A stretch of 64,000 bases of DNA, taken from positions 124,001-188,000 of the forward strand of contig NZ_VNHS01000008.1 in NCBI RefSeq assembly GCF_008124765.1, read 5' to 3'. This DNA comes from Paenibacillus methanolicus. Its GTDB lineage: Bacteria > Bacillota > Bacilli > Paenibacillales > Paenibacillaceae. Both the position numbers and the translations under genes were made by a program. The first letter of the stretch is position 1. Every line of letters starts with the position of its first letter. This document shows, piece after piece, positions 34,771 to 42,807 of the stretch. Below the pieces are notes generated by a model, which was given only the letters and a program-made list of their open reading frames with translations, did not search any database and was not told where the DNA came from.

Positions 34771-35148
34771 ATGATTAAATACAACATACCGGTCGAAGCG
34801 TCGCTGGAAGTGATCGGCGGCAAGTGGAAGGTCGTTATTTTGTGCTACCTGACCAAAGGGACTCGGCGCACGGGCGAGCTGAAGCGGCTCATGCCCGGCA
34901 TTACTCAGAAAATGCTGACCCAACAGCTGCGAGAGCTGGAGGATGACGGCGTCATTACCCGCGAAATCTACAATCAGGCCCCCCCGAAGGTTGAATATTC
35001 GCTGACTCCGTACGGATGGTCGCTCAAGCCGATCCTGGATGCGCTGTGCGCGTGGGGCGAACACCATATCGAGAAGAATTATCCGGACAAATCGGCCGTC
35101 CTGCTCGATACCGAAGAGCTGGAGAAGCAGTTGAGCATGCAAGTATGA
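34771..35148 (+). CDS. HxlR family transcriptional regulator
   Basis: The 125-residue winged-helix protein has the HxlR signature IGGKWKVVILCYL, the recognition helix region ITQKMLTQQLRELEDDG and the wing KVEYSLTPYGWSL. The usual N-terminal cysteine of the HypR-type redox sensors is absent; the only cysteines are in the helix VVILCYL and in ALCAWGEHH. GAGGAGG precedes the start. It is divergent from the Dabb/dipeptidase pair. Confidence 0.92.
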   Translation: MIKYNIPVEASLEVIGGKWKVVILCYLTKGTRRTGELKRLMPGITQKMLTQQLRELEDDGVITREIYNQAPPKVEYSLTPYGWSLKPILDALCAWGEHHIEKNYPDKSAVLLDTEELEKQLSMQV

Positions 35149-35177
35149 GACGAGCTTGTTTGTCCGACAAAAATATA

Positions 35178-35223
35178 AGCCTGGTTGCCAGCGCCAACAA
35201 GCGCGAGCAACCAGGCTTTATTT
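35178..35223 (+). terminator. terminator of the HxlR gene
   Basis: AGCCTGGTTGC (35178-35188) pairs perfectly with GCAACCAGGCT (35207-35217), followed by TTATTT. Confidence 0.85.
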
Positions 35224-35286
35224 GGCTTACAAGCCAACAATAGGGTCCGCGAAGACGCTGACGTCCGGCGGTCTCCCGCTCTACGG

Positions 35287-35769
35287 TCAGCTTCGCTGCC
35301 GCTTCTGAATCTCGTTCAAGCCGAGAATAACGGCCACCCATTCGAAGGCATCCACGGCGTTCGTCTCGCAGCTCAGCCGGTAGGCGGACGAAGAAAACCA
35401 GCCGCTCACTTTCTCGAACGCCGCCGCCAGCTGTCCTTGCGCGTCGCGGATTTCATACTCGCTGGAGAAGGCTCCCGCTTCGATATCGAAGACGCCTCTG
35501 CCGTATGCCTCGTATTCGAATTTCTTCGAGAAGAACGACATGCGCCCGCGCAGCCTGCCGCGCTCCGCGCCATCCGCGCCCGTCACGGTCCACTTGCCCG
35601 AGAAGAACGGAAACTCGCCGCTGTAGAGCGAGCCCCCCGCGACGTTGAACACCTCCAGCGACGAACCGAACGAGCTCCGCAAATCGACTTCGCCTATCTT
35701 GTCTTGGTTCGCATTCAGAATTTCGGTCGACCCGGAATTGAAGAAATTGTCTCGAAAGTACAACTCCAT
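35287..35769 (-). CDS. LURP-one-related/tubby-like domain protein
   Basis: The start ATG 35769 (MELYFRDNFFNSG) is nine bases from GGAGG; ATG 35775 is only three bases away. The 160-residue protein is strand-rich with repeated hairpins (TEILNANQDKIGEVDL, FEYEAYGRGVFDIEA, YEIRDAQGQLAA). This is the pattern of the LOR/tubby-C-like fold, with a central hydrophobic helix near the end (VDAFEWVAVILGLNEIQ). The family call is moderate and the role unknown. Confidence 0.72.
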   Translation of the reverse strand: MELYFRDNFFNSGSTEILNANQDKIGEVDLRSSFGSSLEVFNVAGGSLYSGEFPFFSGKWTVTGADGAERGRLRGRMSFFSKKFEYEAYGRGVFDIEAGAFSSEYEIRDAQGQLAAAFEKVSGWFSSSAYRLSCETNAVDAFEWVAVILGLNEIQKRQRS

Positions 35770-35873
35770 TGCCATGCGCCTCCGTTCCCTGCACATTCTC
35801 GTTGCCGTGCCGCCTTCCTCGCTTCTGTTCCTTACGAGCCTCCCTGCGCATCCGCGGCATTGCCCGAGATGGA

Positions 35874-36821
35874 TTAGTCTGTTTGACCGTTCGCTCCGCA
35901 CGCCGACTCGAATCGATCGCATAGCGCTTCGATATCGCCGAGTCTCGCAAGTCCCGCGATCCAATGCGCCGGGATCGACGAGGCGCCATAGATAATGCCG
36001 GCTAGTCCGCCCGCGACCGCGCCGGTCGTGTCCGTGTCGTCGCCCAAATTTATTGCCAGCAGCACCGCTTCCTCGTAAGACGAAGCACGCAGCAGGCACC
36101 ACAAAGCGGCTTCCAGCGTGTGTACGACATATCCGCCCGATTGAATGTCCTCGCGCGCGATGTCCTCGAGCCCGCCCTGTAGAATGCGGTCGTATCGCCG
36201 AAGCTCGGGATTACCGCCGTACGCTTCGTTAATAGTCCCGATCGCCCCTGCTATCGCATCTTGCAGCGCCCTCCCGTTCAATAACCTGATCGCGATCTCC
36301 ACGTAGATGGAACACCCGATTACGGATACGTCATGTCCGTGCGTGATGGACGATACTTGCCGAACGCGCGTCATTCGCTCTTCCAGATCGGCACCTTGCA
36401 GCAAATAGGCAAGCGGTAATATCCGCATGAGCGAGCCGTTGCCATTGCTGTTCTCGCTGCGACCGCCTGCCAGATCGGGGCGTATGAGTTCGTCGTTCAG
36501 CCTCTCGATCGCCATGGCCGTAGCATTGCCGACATCGAATACACGGCCGTGCGGCGTCCAGCGTAATTTATACAACCAGCCGGTGAAGTGGCTAGCAATG
36601 TCGTACAGATCCACGCCGCCGCAATCGACCACGCTCTGCATGAGCGCGAACGTCAGCGAGCTGTCGTCCGACCACGTCCCCGGCGGCTGATTGTGGGAGC
36701 CGTAACCGATCATGTCCGCAAGCGGCGCGGCATCCAACTCCTTGCGAGATCTGAACTCGACGGGCACGCCGAGCGCGTCGCCGACGCATAACCCTAGAAT
36801 TCCGTCTCTAACCTTGCTCAT
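35874..36821 (-). CDS. ADP-ribosylglycohydrolase family protein
   Basis: The 315-residue protein has the paired metal-binding motifs of the DraG/ARH family: GDALGVPVEFRSR near residue 15, GTWSDDSSLTFAL near residue 49 and NLGDDTDTTGAVAGGLAG near residue 265. These bind two Mg/Mn ions and hydrolyse ADP-ribosyl bonds on proteins or nucleic acids. A 53-residue reading frame ends 15 bases upstream on the same strand, suggesting a small operon. Confidence 0.93.
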   Translation of the reverse strand: MSKVRDGILGLCVGDALGVPVEFRSRKELDAAPLADMIGYGSHNQPPGTWSDDSSLTFALMQSVVDCGGVDLYDIASHFTGWLYKLRWTPHGRVFDVGNATAMAIERLNDELIRPDLAGGRSENSNGNGSLMRILPLAYLLQGADLEERMTRVRQVSSITHGHDVSVIGCSIYVEIAIRLLNGRALQDAIAGAIGTINEAYGGNPELRRYDRILQGGLEDIAREDIQSGGYVVHTLEAALWCLLRASSYEEAVLLAINLGDDTDTTGAVAGGLAGIIYGASSIPAHWIAGLARLGDIEALCDRFESACGANGQTD

Positions 36822-36836
36822 TCTATCGCCCCTTTT

Positions 36837-36998
36837 TTAATGCACAATCGAAATGCGATGTTCGCGGCAGTAAAATTCCAGCGCGGCACGCACCTGCCCA
36901 AGCTGCGCCTCCTCGCCCTTGTACCGATATATGCGTTCAACGGGATTGCCGATCGTCAAATGAATTTCAGCCGCCGAATACGTACGCCTCGGAATCAT
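36837..36998 (-). CDS. small hypothetical protein upstream of the ADP-ribosylglycohydrolase
   Basis: A 53-residue frame runs from ATG 36998 to TAA 36837. It encodes a protein with normal composition: MIPRRTYSAAEIH at the start, VERIYRYKGEEAQLGQ in the middle and EFYCREHRISIVH at the end. The third-codon positions are GC-rich, as in neighbouring genes. The ribosome binding site is weak (AGGA directly upstream). The stop lies 15 bases before the next gene, and its bases contribute to that gene's ribosome binding region. No family was recognised. Confidence 0.5.
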   Translation of the reverse strand: MIPRRTYSAAEIHLTIGNPVERIYRYKGEEAQLGQVRAALEFYCREHRISIVH

Positions 36999-37027
36999 TC
37001 CTGACACCGTTCAATGCCTCTTGGGAC

Positions 37028-37077
37028 AAAAATAACCCCGGCCGGCGGCTCGGGGATTGAACCCGCGTCGGCCGGGG
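37028..37077 (-). terminator. terminator of the DJ-1/PfpI gene
   Basis: CCCCGGCCG (37036-37044) pairs with CGGCCGGGG (37069-37077). On the minus strand TTATTTTTG follows. The loop is 24 bases. Confidence 0.75.
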
Positions 37078-37153
37078 CGAACACCTTCCAACATTATACA
37101 ATCGCTAATTGATAGCGTAAACCCGTTTCATTTCTTCTAGGGTCGTCTTATCT

Positions 37154-37729
37154 TCATGCGCTCTGGAATTGGTAATACGGATAATCCATCAAGCGTCCGA
37201 CTTCCTTCGCCGCCGCGGTGCCATACAACGACTCCGCGACGAACAAGCCCAGATCGATCGAGGCCGAGACGCCTCCGCCCGTGAAGACGCGGTCATCACG
37301 CACGTATCGTTCGCGCACGACCTCACTACAATAAGGCGCGAGCAGTTCATAAGCCGATTTGTTAGTCGTCGCCCTTTTGCCATTCAGCCAGCCTGCCGCC
37401 CCCATGAGCAGCGCCCCCGTGCAGACGGACGCCTTCCACGGGACGCCTTCCGCGGTACGCAGCCAAGCGAGGAATGTCTCGTCATGGCGCAGCTGCCTGG
37501 TCGCCATTCCGCCCGGCACGAACACCAGATCGAAGTCCGTCAGATCCCCAGCCACGGCATTTGCCTGCATCGCAAGCCCTCGGTCGTCCACGATCCGTTC
37601 GGTCAACGCGCAAAACCGCCACGATACGCCTCCCGTTCCCGGCACCCGGTTCAGCTGCGTCATCGCGTCGAAGAATCCCGAGAAATCCAGCGTCGTCATG
37701 CCATCAAACAATACGAAAGCTATTTTCAT
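37154..37729 (-). CDS. DJ-1/PfpI family protein
   Basis: The start ATG 37729 (MKIAFVLFDGMTT) gives 191 residues. The nucleophile elbow SVCTGALLMGAAG places the reactive cysteine at residue 103, and FVPGGMATR is the expected glycine-rich loop. Members include isonitrile hydratases, chaperone/deglycase-like proteins and the sensor half of AraC-type regulators; no DNA-binding domain is attached here. A long open frame upstream is non-coding read-through. Confidence 0.87.
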   Translation of the reverse strand: MKIAFVLFDGMTTLDFSGFFDAMTQLNRVPGTGGVSWRFCALTERIVDDRGLAMQANAVAGDLTDFDLVFVPGGMATRQLRHDETFLAWLRTAEGVPWKASVCTGALLMGAAGWLNGKRATTNKSAYELLAPYCSEVVRERYVRDDRVFTGGGVSASIDLGLFVAESLYGTAAAKEVGRLMDYPYYQFQSA

Positions 37730-37756
37730 CCGACCATCCCGCCTTCCAGACAAAAT

Positions 37757-37788
37757 AAAAAAGCATTTGACCGCAAGATCAAATACTT
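37757..37788 (-). terminator. terminator of the EamA transporter gene
   Basis: AGCATTTGACC and GATCAAATACTT pair (with G-U pairs on the RNA) around GCAA. On the minus strand TTTTTTATTTT follows. Confidence 0.65.
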
Positions 37789-37887
37789 CGCCCAGGCGTA
37801 CGGCTGATAAGCAGCATGCTCCCCCATGGTTCTCCATGTTTACGCCAGTCGCATGCGCCTTTGATTTCCTCCAGTGTACACCCATAT

Positions 37888-38766
37888 TCAGGTAACGGCA
37901 ACCGATTTTTCCATGCGCCGAGTCCCTTCCCAATTGACGAGAACAATGCCCGCGCCTGTACATAGGCCGCCGATCGCCGCATGCCAAGTCAAAGGTTCGC
38001 CGAGCAGCAGCCAGCTGCTCAACACGCCGAAGAGCGGCACCAGAAACAAGAACGCGCTCGTCTTCGCCGGATCGCCCGTCTGGAGCAGCCGGAACCAGAG
38101 GATCAGCTGAATGATGGAACAGAAGACGACCAGGCACGCGACGATGGCCACGGAACGGCCGGACACCGCGAACGTCATACGTTCGGTGAATAAGCTCAAG
38201 AACAGCAGGCCGATGCCGCCCAGCAGCATCTGGTACGCGACGAGCACGTAGACATTGAAGCGTCCGCCCCATCGTTTGATGAGCAACGTCGAGCAAGCGA
38301 ACAGAAGCGCGCCGCATAAACCGATTGCCGTTCCTGCGCCAAAGCCAAGCCGAGCCCCGAAGGCGATCGCCACGCCCGCGAAGCCGACCAGGACGCCAAC
38401 CCATTGGCGCGGCCGGTAATGCGCGCCGAGCAGCAGCGTCCCGAGCACGATCACGAAGAGCGGGTTCGTGAACGTCAAGATCGCCGATTCGGCGGCGCTA
38501 ATCCAATGCATGCTGTAGTAGGCGCACCCCATCACCGCGCAGGTCTGCACGAATCCGATCGCCGCCACGCGCAGCCAATCGCCGCCTCTTGGCATGGGCG
38601 CCCTCCCGGCCATGCCGATAGCGAGCATACCGCCGGCGAGCGTATACCGAACGCCCATCAGCAAGAACGGCGGCGCGAATTCAAGCCCCATCTTCCCAAT
38701 CGGGAACGCGATGCCCATCAATAGCGTCGTAAACAAAACCAGCATCGTGTAATTCATACGCGTCAT
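37888..38766 (-). CDS. EamA (DMT) family transporter
   Basis: ATG 38766 has GGAGG eight bases upstream, giving 292 residues. Ten hydrophobic helices are arranged as two EamA repeats (FPIGKMGLEFAPPFLLMGVRY in the first; LFGVLSSWLLLGEPLTWHA in the second). This is the RhaT-like drug/metabolite transporter family, often exporting amino acids or metabolites. It is divergent from a LysR regulator, its probable controller. Confidence 0.92.
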   Translation of the reverse strand: MTRMNYTMLVLFTTLLMGIAFPIGKMGLEFAPPFLLMGVRYTLAGGMLAIGMAGRAPMPRGGDWLRVAAIGFVQTCAVMGCAYYSMHWISAAESAILTFTNPLFVIVLGTLLLGAHYRPRQWVGVLVGFAGVAIAFGARLGFGAGTAIGLCGALLFACSTLLIKRWGGRFNVYVLVAYQMLLGGIGLLFLSLFTERMTFAVSGRSVAIVACLVVFCSIIQLILWFRLLQTGDPAKTSAFLFLVPLFGVLSSWLLLGEPLTWHAAIGGLCTGAGIVLVNWEGTRRMEKSVAVT

Positions 38767-38799
38767 GCGCAAAACCTCCAGGTTCGTGTCGTGGTCTCA

Positions 38800-38829
38800 T
38801 TGTATCGGAGGCTTGCATTTCTGTATAAT
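38800..38829 (+). promoter_or_regulatory. SigA promoter of the LysR gene
   Basis: TTGTAT (38800-38805), an 18-base spacer and a perfect TATAAT (38824-38829) lie about 60 bases upstream of the LysR start, inside the divergent intergenic region. Confidence 0.65.
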
Positions 38830-38891
38830 GAAGGATAACGATATTTGCCATCATTCTCAGTAATACCTAAACGATTAAGGAGGAATCTGTC

Positions 38892-39761
38892 ATGGAAAGC
38901 GGCGATTTGCGCATCTTTCAGGCGGTAGCGCGCGAAGGCTCCGTCACGAAAGCCGCCCGTTCGCTCGGCTATGTCCAGTCCAATATTACCGCGCGCATCC
39001 GTCATTTGGAGAACGAGCTCGGGACGACGTTGTTCACCCGGCACAACCGGGGTATGGACTTGTCTGGCAGCGGCAAGCTGCTGCTGCAATACGCCGACAA
39101 GATCATCGGTCTCCTGGACGATGCCGCGCTTGCGTTGTCCGCATCCGACGAACCCGGCGGCTCGCTGCGCATCGGGTCGACGCAGACCGCCGCCGCGGTA
39201 CGACTGCCGAGTTTATTAACCGCATACTATGGCCGCTATCCGAGCGTATCGTTGTCCGTCGCGACCGGCCACACTCAATATCTCATCGAGCAAGTGCTCC
39301 GTTACGAGCTGGACGGCGCATTCATCGGCAGCGGCGTCGATCATCCGGAGCTTGCGGGCATGCCGACGTTCGAAGAGGAGCTCGTCGTCGTCACCTCGCC
39401 CGCAGTACCCGATCTCGAAGCGGCGCTCGCAAGACCGATCCTCGTCTTCACGGTCGGCTGCTCGTACCGCGATGTGCTTCAAGCTTGGGTGAGATCGAAG
39501 GGACTCTCGAACCCGGTTACGATGGAGTTCGGCACGCTCGATGCCATTCTGGGCGGCGTCACGGCAGGGCTCGGCATTTCGCTCATGCCCCTTGCCGTCA
39601 TCCGCAGGCAGATCGAAGAGGGGAGACTTCGCGCTTATCCGCTGCCGGAACTGTACGGCCGCATGACGACCCATTTTATTACGCGCAAAGATTCGTTCGT
39701 CAGCAGCGCCTTGCGGGAATTCATCGCCATGCTCCCCGAGAGCCCGGCAGCCTCACTATAG
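38892..39761 (+). CDS. LysR family transcriptional regulator
   Basis: The 289-residue protein has an N-terminal LysR helix-turn-helix (FQAVAREGSVTKAARSLGYV, QSNITARIRHLENELG) and a C-terminal periplasmic-binding-like sensor domain (SLRIGSTQTAAAVRLPSLL onward). The layout resembles the CzcR/GltR group. AAGGAGG precedes ATG 38892. By position it probably regulates the divergent EamA transporter. Confidence 0.93.
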   Translation: MESGDLRIFQAVAREGSVTKAARSLGYVQSNITARIRHLENELGTTLFTRHNRGMDLSGSGKLLLQYADKIIGLLDDAALALSASDEPGGSLRIGSTQTAAAVRLPSLLTAYYGRYPSVSLSVATGHTQYLIEQVLRYELDGAFIGSGVDHPELAGMPTFEEELVVVTSPAVPDLEAALARPILVFTVGCSYRDVLQAWVRSKGLSNPVTMEFGTLDAILGGVTAGLGISLMPLAVIRRQIEEGRLRAYPLPELYGRMTTHFITRKDSFVSSALREFIAMLPESPAASL

Positions 39762-39765
39762 CCTC

Positions 39766-41271
39766 CTAATCCAACGCGCGTGATTCGGATAGAAATTCCG
39801 ATTTGACGTTCCGCAGCTCCGGATAGGTCTGAAGCAACTTCGCGTCGGCCGGCTCGCCCTTCAGATGGCGGTCGAAAAAATCGGCAACGACGTCGTCGAC
39901 CAGCCTTGCCGAACGGTCAGCCTTCATGCCGCCCGTCATGCCGGTCCTTGGAAGAAGAGGCGACAAGCGAGGCGCGTCCGTGAAGTTGTAATGCTCCATG
40001 CCGTCCGCGATCAGCATTTCGCCCTTGCGTTCCATCAGCTGATGAATATGACTAAGCTCCGCCTTCGCGAGCTTCACCATCGCCTCGTATTTCTCCGGCG
40101 TCGACCCGAAGCCGTCCAGCTTGGCGCCTGAATTCTCTAACCGCAGCACCTTCTTGTACATCTCGAATGTCGATGCCGTGCTCAGCCACATGAACGGCTT
40201 GTTCGGCGCCTCCATCCCTTGGAAACCAACGAGCGTGCCGTCCATGTCGATGGTCGCTTTGATGCGGTCGTCCGCGCTCGCGAGGTACGAAGATGCGCCG
40301 CCGAACGAATGTCCGAACACGCCCACTCGCGTCGTATCGATAACCCCCTCGAAATTGCGATTCGGCCCCTCGCCCGCGTTCAACTGCTCCATATACGCCA
40401 ACGTGAACAGGATGTCGTTCGCCCAAGCTGTCCCGATCTGGTCGCGATATTCGGCCGACTCATCGAACCGCTCGCTATCGATCCGGTAGTCCGCGACGCG
40501 GCCGTCGGGGAATAACGTCGCCATATTGCCGTACGTATGATCGATCGACGCCACGACATACCCGCGACTGGCGAGCGACTCCGCCTGTTCGACGTGCAGC
40601 AGCCTCGTCGTGCCGTACCCATGGTTCAGAATGAGCAGCGGGTAGCCGGCATCCTCCCGGTCGACCGCCGCGCCCTCGTAAGAACGGCTCTTCACATACT
40701 TTAGATAGTCCAGCGTAACCTCCGGCAGGTTCATTCTGTCAGCGAACGCCGCGAGCTGCGAGCGACCGCCCGGAATAAGCGGCATCCGCTTTCCTTGCGC
40801 CGTCTTGTCCGCCGGATACCACACTTGGATGACCAGCTCCCGCTTCGTCCCCGGCTTGCCTGCCAGCAGATCTTCCCGGCTCGCATCCACCGCGTGTATG
40901 ATCTCGGTACCAACCGCGTGCGGGCCGGGCAGAGCGGGCAGCTTGAACACCGGAATCAGCTGCGCGGCGGCGCCGGAGAGCAGCAGCAGCGGCAGCGAGC
41001 AGATGGCGATCGTCTTCGCGAACACGCGCTTGCCCTTCGTGTCCCGATTGCGGCTTGCCCCCCAAGCAGTCAGCAGCAAGACGGCCGCAAGATAGGAGGC
41101 GAATAGTTGAAACCTATACCCTTCCATCGTCAAATGGATCACCAACGCGCCAACGTTTAATCCGGCGGCAATCCACATCATGATCCGCTTCGTGTTCGAT
41201 GGTCGGCCAATTAGCAGCAGGATGACAAGCGCCAAACTCGACGCGAGCAAAACGCCTTCCCACAAACGCAT
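39766..41271 (-). CDS. membrane-attached PAF-acetylhydrolase-like alpha/beta hydrolase
   Basis: ATG 41271 has GGAGGAG upstream, giving 501 residues. Four hydrophobic helices (about residues 5-115) precede an alpha/beta-hydrolase domain of the platelet-activating-factor acetylhydrolase type (QVWYPADK, LILNHGYGTTRLLHVEQAE). The nucleophile elbow is GHSFGG, and a late histidine lies in GMEHYNFTD. It probably hydrolyses ester bonds outside the membrane. It converges with the LysR gene, leaving only four bases between them. Confidence 0.9.
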   Translation of the reverse strand: MRLWEGVLLASSLALVILLLIGRPSNTKRIMMWIAAGLNVGALVIHLTMEGYRFQLFASYLAAVLLLTAWGASRNRDTKGKRVFAKTIAICSLPLLLLSGAAAQLIPVFKLPALPGPHAVGTEIIHAVDASREDLLAGKPGTKRELVIQVWYPADKTAQGKRMPLIPGGRSQLAAFADRMNLPEVTLDYLKYVKSRSYEGAAVDREDAGYPLLILNHGYGTTRLLHVEQAESLASRGYVVASIDHTYGNMATLFPDGRVADYRIDSERFDESAEYRDQIGTAWANDILFTLAYMEQLNAGEGPNRNFEGVIDTTRVGVFGHSFGGASSYLASADDRIKATIDMDGTLVGFQGMEAPNKPFMWLSTASTFEMYKKVLRLENSGAKLDGFGSTPEKYEAMVKLAKAELSHIHQLMERKGEMLIADGMEHYNFTDAPRLSPLLPRTGMTGGMKADRSARLVDDVVADFFDRHLKGEPADAKLLQTYPELRNVKSEFLSESRALD

Positions 41272-41407
41272 CTTATCTCCTCCGTTCCCCATACTCGATT
41301 ATCCCTTCCATGGTAACCAAGATAAGGAAACGGTTGAACCGTCCCGAGGACCAAATCCTCCCCGTCTCCGGACGTACGTCTTCTCCGGATAAGCCGTTCG
41401 GCAATGC

Positions 41408-41445
41408 AAAAAGAGAGACCTCCGCGCGAGCGGAACGCCTCTCTT
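41408..41445 (-). terminator. terminator of the acidic-protein gene
   Basis: AGAGAGACCTCCGC and GCGGAACGCCTCTCT form an imperfect stem. On the minus strand it ends in TTTTT. Confidence 0.65.
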
Positions 41446-41490
41446 CGATCGTTCTTGTTTCAGTTGGGAGAAGATAGAGCCGAACGAAGA

Positions 41491-41766
41491 TTAGTCGGCC
41501 GCTTCTTCTTCCTCGGCAGCCTCGTCAGCCGCCTCCTCCGATTCCTCCGAAGCTGCAACTTCGTCCTCCGCCGACGCTTCTGCTTCCGCGCTTTCGTCCT
41601 CGGATGCTTCGTCCTCGTCAGCCGCTTCCGCTTCCTCGGCTTCCGATTCGTCAACCGCCTCTTCGGCGGCTTCTTCTACCGCGACTTCTTCCTCGGCCGC
41701 TGCGGTTTCCTCTTCCGCTGCTTCCACTTCGGACGCGACGACTTCTTCTTGTTCGAACTCGCTCAT
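41491..41766 (-). CDS. extremely acidic Glu/Ala-rich small protein
   Basis: ATG 41766 lies eight bases after GGGAGGG, giving 91 residues. Apart from the first few residues (MSEFEQEEVV), the chain is made almost wholly of Glu, Ala, Asp, Ser and Val. It has no Lys, Arg, aromatic residue (after Phe4) or Cys, and a very low predicted isoelectric point. It is presumably disordered or a single highly charged helix. The strong ribosome binding site, extended -10 promoter, 5' hairpin and terminator all support real expression. No family is recognised; a histone-like-protein mimic, cation buffer or chaperone-like role would be speculation. Confidence 0.75.
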   Translation of the reverse strand: MSEFEQEEVVASEVEAAEEETAAAEEEVAVEEAAEEAVDESEAEEAEAADEDEASEDESAEAEASAEDEVAASEESEEAADEAAEEEEAAD

Positions 41767-41785
41767 GGACAATCCCTCCCGTTAT

Positions 41786-41816
41786 CGCTTAGCTCCCTAA
41801 GCGTAGCTTCAGTATA
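41786..41816 (-). promoter_or_regulatory. extended -10 promoter and 5' hairpin of the acidic-protein gene
   Basis: On the minus strand TGTTATACT supplies an extended -10 (TATACT, 41811-41816). Transcription would start near 41804, and the first bases of the RNA form the perfect hairpin CGCTTAG/CTAAGCG (41786-41803, four-base loop), ending just before the ribosome binding site. A 5'-terminal hairpin of this kind often stabilises mRNA. Confidence 0.55.
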
Positions 41817-41829
41817 ACAGCTTTAATTT

Positions 41830-42440
41830 GCATTTTTTGTTGCTTCTTGGCGAGGACAAGATTACATTTTGGTTACAGGCGAGTGTACGGATGATGACAG
41901 CGGAAGTTCGAGATTTAGAAGGACGATTTAGCGCGACTTACTTGCCATATGCAAATGAGGAATAACACATGCGCAACGACTTCATGGCTAAGTATGAAAC
42001 CAGCCTATCTCTTTATTCCCAACGGATTACCTATTCTTTACGAAGCTATGCCCATGTTGCCTAATAACAAAATCGTATATTTCCAACATCGATCATCCGC
42101 ATCGATCGCGCGGCGTTTCCGATGTCGTTCCGAACGAAATGGAATCCGCTTTCATTTTTTTCATTCGGCGGCTATGCGCATGCGGAATTGTTTGTACTAT
42201 TTTGATACAAACAACTGCGCGTATTGCACTGCTGCCATAGTCGAATTAATTTCGTACATCAATGAAATTAATGCGAAAATGCACCGTGCCGAAAACGTAA
42301 GGAACGCGCATGGCTCCTGGCATTTACGATCATTTCAACCCCTTCATCACTTCTTGTTCTGGTCAAACAAACGCCCGGCAGTTCACGCGAGCTCTCTCCG
42401 CCCGCTTTAACACCATACAGCAATTTAGCGTTAAATCGCG
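41830..42440. other. gene-free region, locally AT-rich
   Basis: About 600 bases hold no supported gene. The longest plus-strand frame (41949-42410) has no ribosome binding site and a composition unlike real proteins. The opposite strand frame runs into the T-box. The sequence is clearly less GC-rich than its flanks, and I see no repeats, terminators or transposon ends in it. Confidence 0.5.
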
Positions 42441-42443
42441 AAC

Positions 42444-42471
42444 TTGCATCCCGTCTTGCGCATGGTATAGA
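42444..42471 (+). promoter_or_regulatory. promoter of the T-box/DAHP synthase transcript
   Basis: TTGCAT (42444-42449), a 16-base spacer and TATAGA (42466-42471) lie directly upstream of the T-box leader. Confidence 0.55.
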
Positions 42472-42479
42472 ATCCATCT

Positions 42480-42783
42480 TAACTTGCTGCACATCTTCGC
42501 AAAGGCGATGATGGAGAGAGTAAGCAGGCCTCATTTCGCAAGACAGGGACGGAACGCCGCCGACTGAGAGCGTCCGAGCGAAATCGCCTGCCGAAGTTCA
42601 CTCCGAAGCCGGCACCTGAACGAACGCGAAGCGTCATGTACGCGTTCTAAGTAGGGCTGCACGTATTCCCTGCGTTAAAGGGGCTTGAGAGCACGCTCGC
42701 CTGATTCTGATGCAGGCCGCGGCTGCTAATTAGGGTGGTACCACGACTTCTCGTCCCTTGCGGAGGAGAAGTCTTTTTTATTT
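42480..42783 (+). promoter_or_regulatory. T-box leader, specifier reads Phe (UUC)
   Basis: The conserved antiterminator element AGGGTGGTACC is at 42732-42742. The terminator GACTTCTC/GGAGAAGTC with a T-run follows to 42783. Stem I is recognisable: GGAG (42513-42516) pairs with CTCC (42601-42604), and GCAGGC (42524-42529) pairs with GCCTGC (42586-42591). The internal specifier loop has AGAGTAA on the left and CGAAGTTCA on the right. The codon at the specifier position, one base before the lower helix, is TTC (42597-42599), phenylalanine. Uncharged tRNA-Phe would then allow read-through into the DAHP synthase gene 25 bases later. Confidence 0.85.
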
Positions 42784-42807
42784 TATACGCATAAGGAGAG
42801 ACGCGAG

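Noticed and set aside
37045..37068. GGGTTCAATCCC in the terminator loop, similar to a tRNA T-arm
   Set aside because: No acceptor, D or anticodon arms can be formed around it; it is the loop of a terminator.
37730..38404. Long N-terminal extension of the DJ-1/PfpI frame
   Set aside because: It is the EamA transporter gene and its terminator read in the wrong frame.
41949..42410. 153-residue plus-strand reading frame in the AT-rich gap
   Set aside because: No ribosome binding site, unnatural composition, and it lies just ahead of the promoter of the T-box transcript.
42268..42534. 88-residue minus-strand frame
   Set aside because: Antisense to the promoter and T-box Stem I, without a ribosome binding site.
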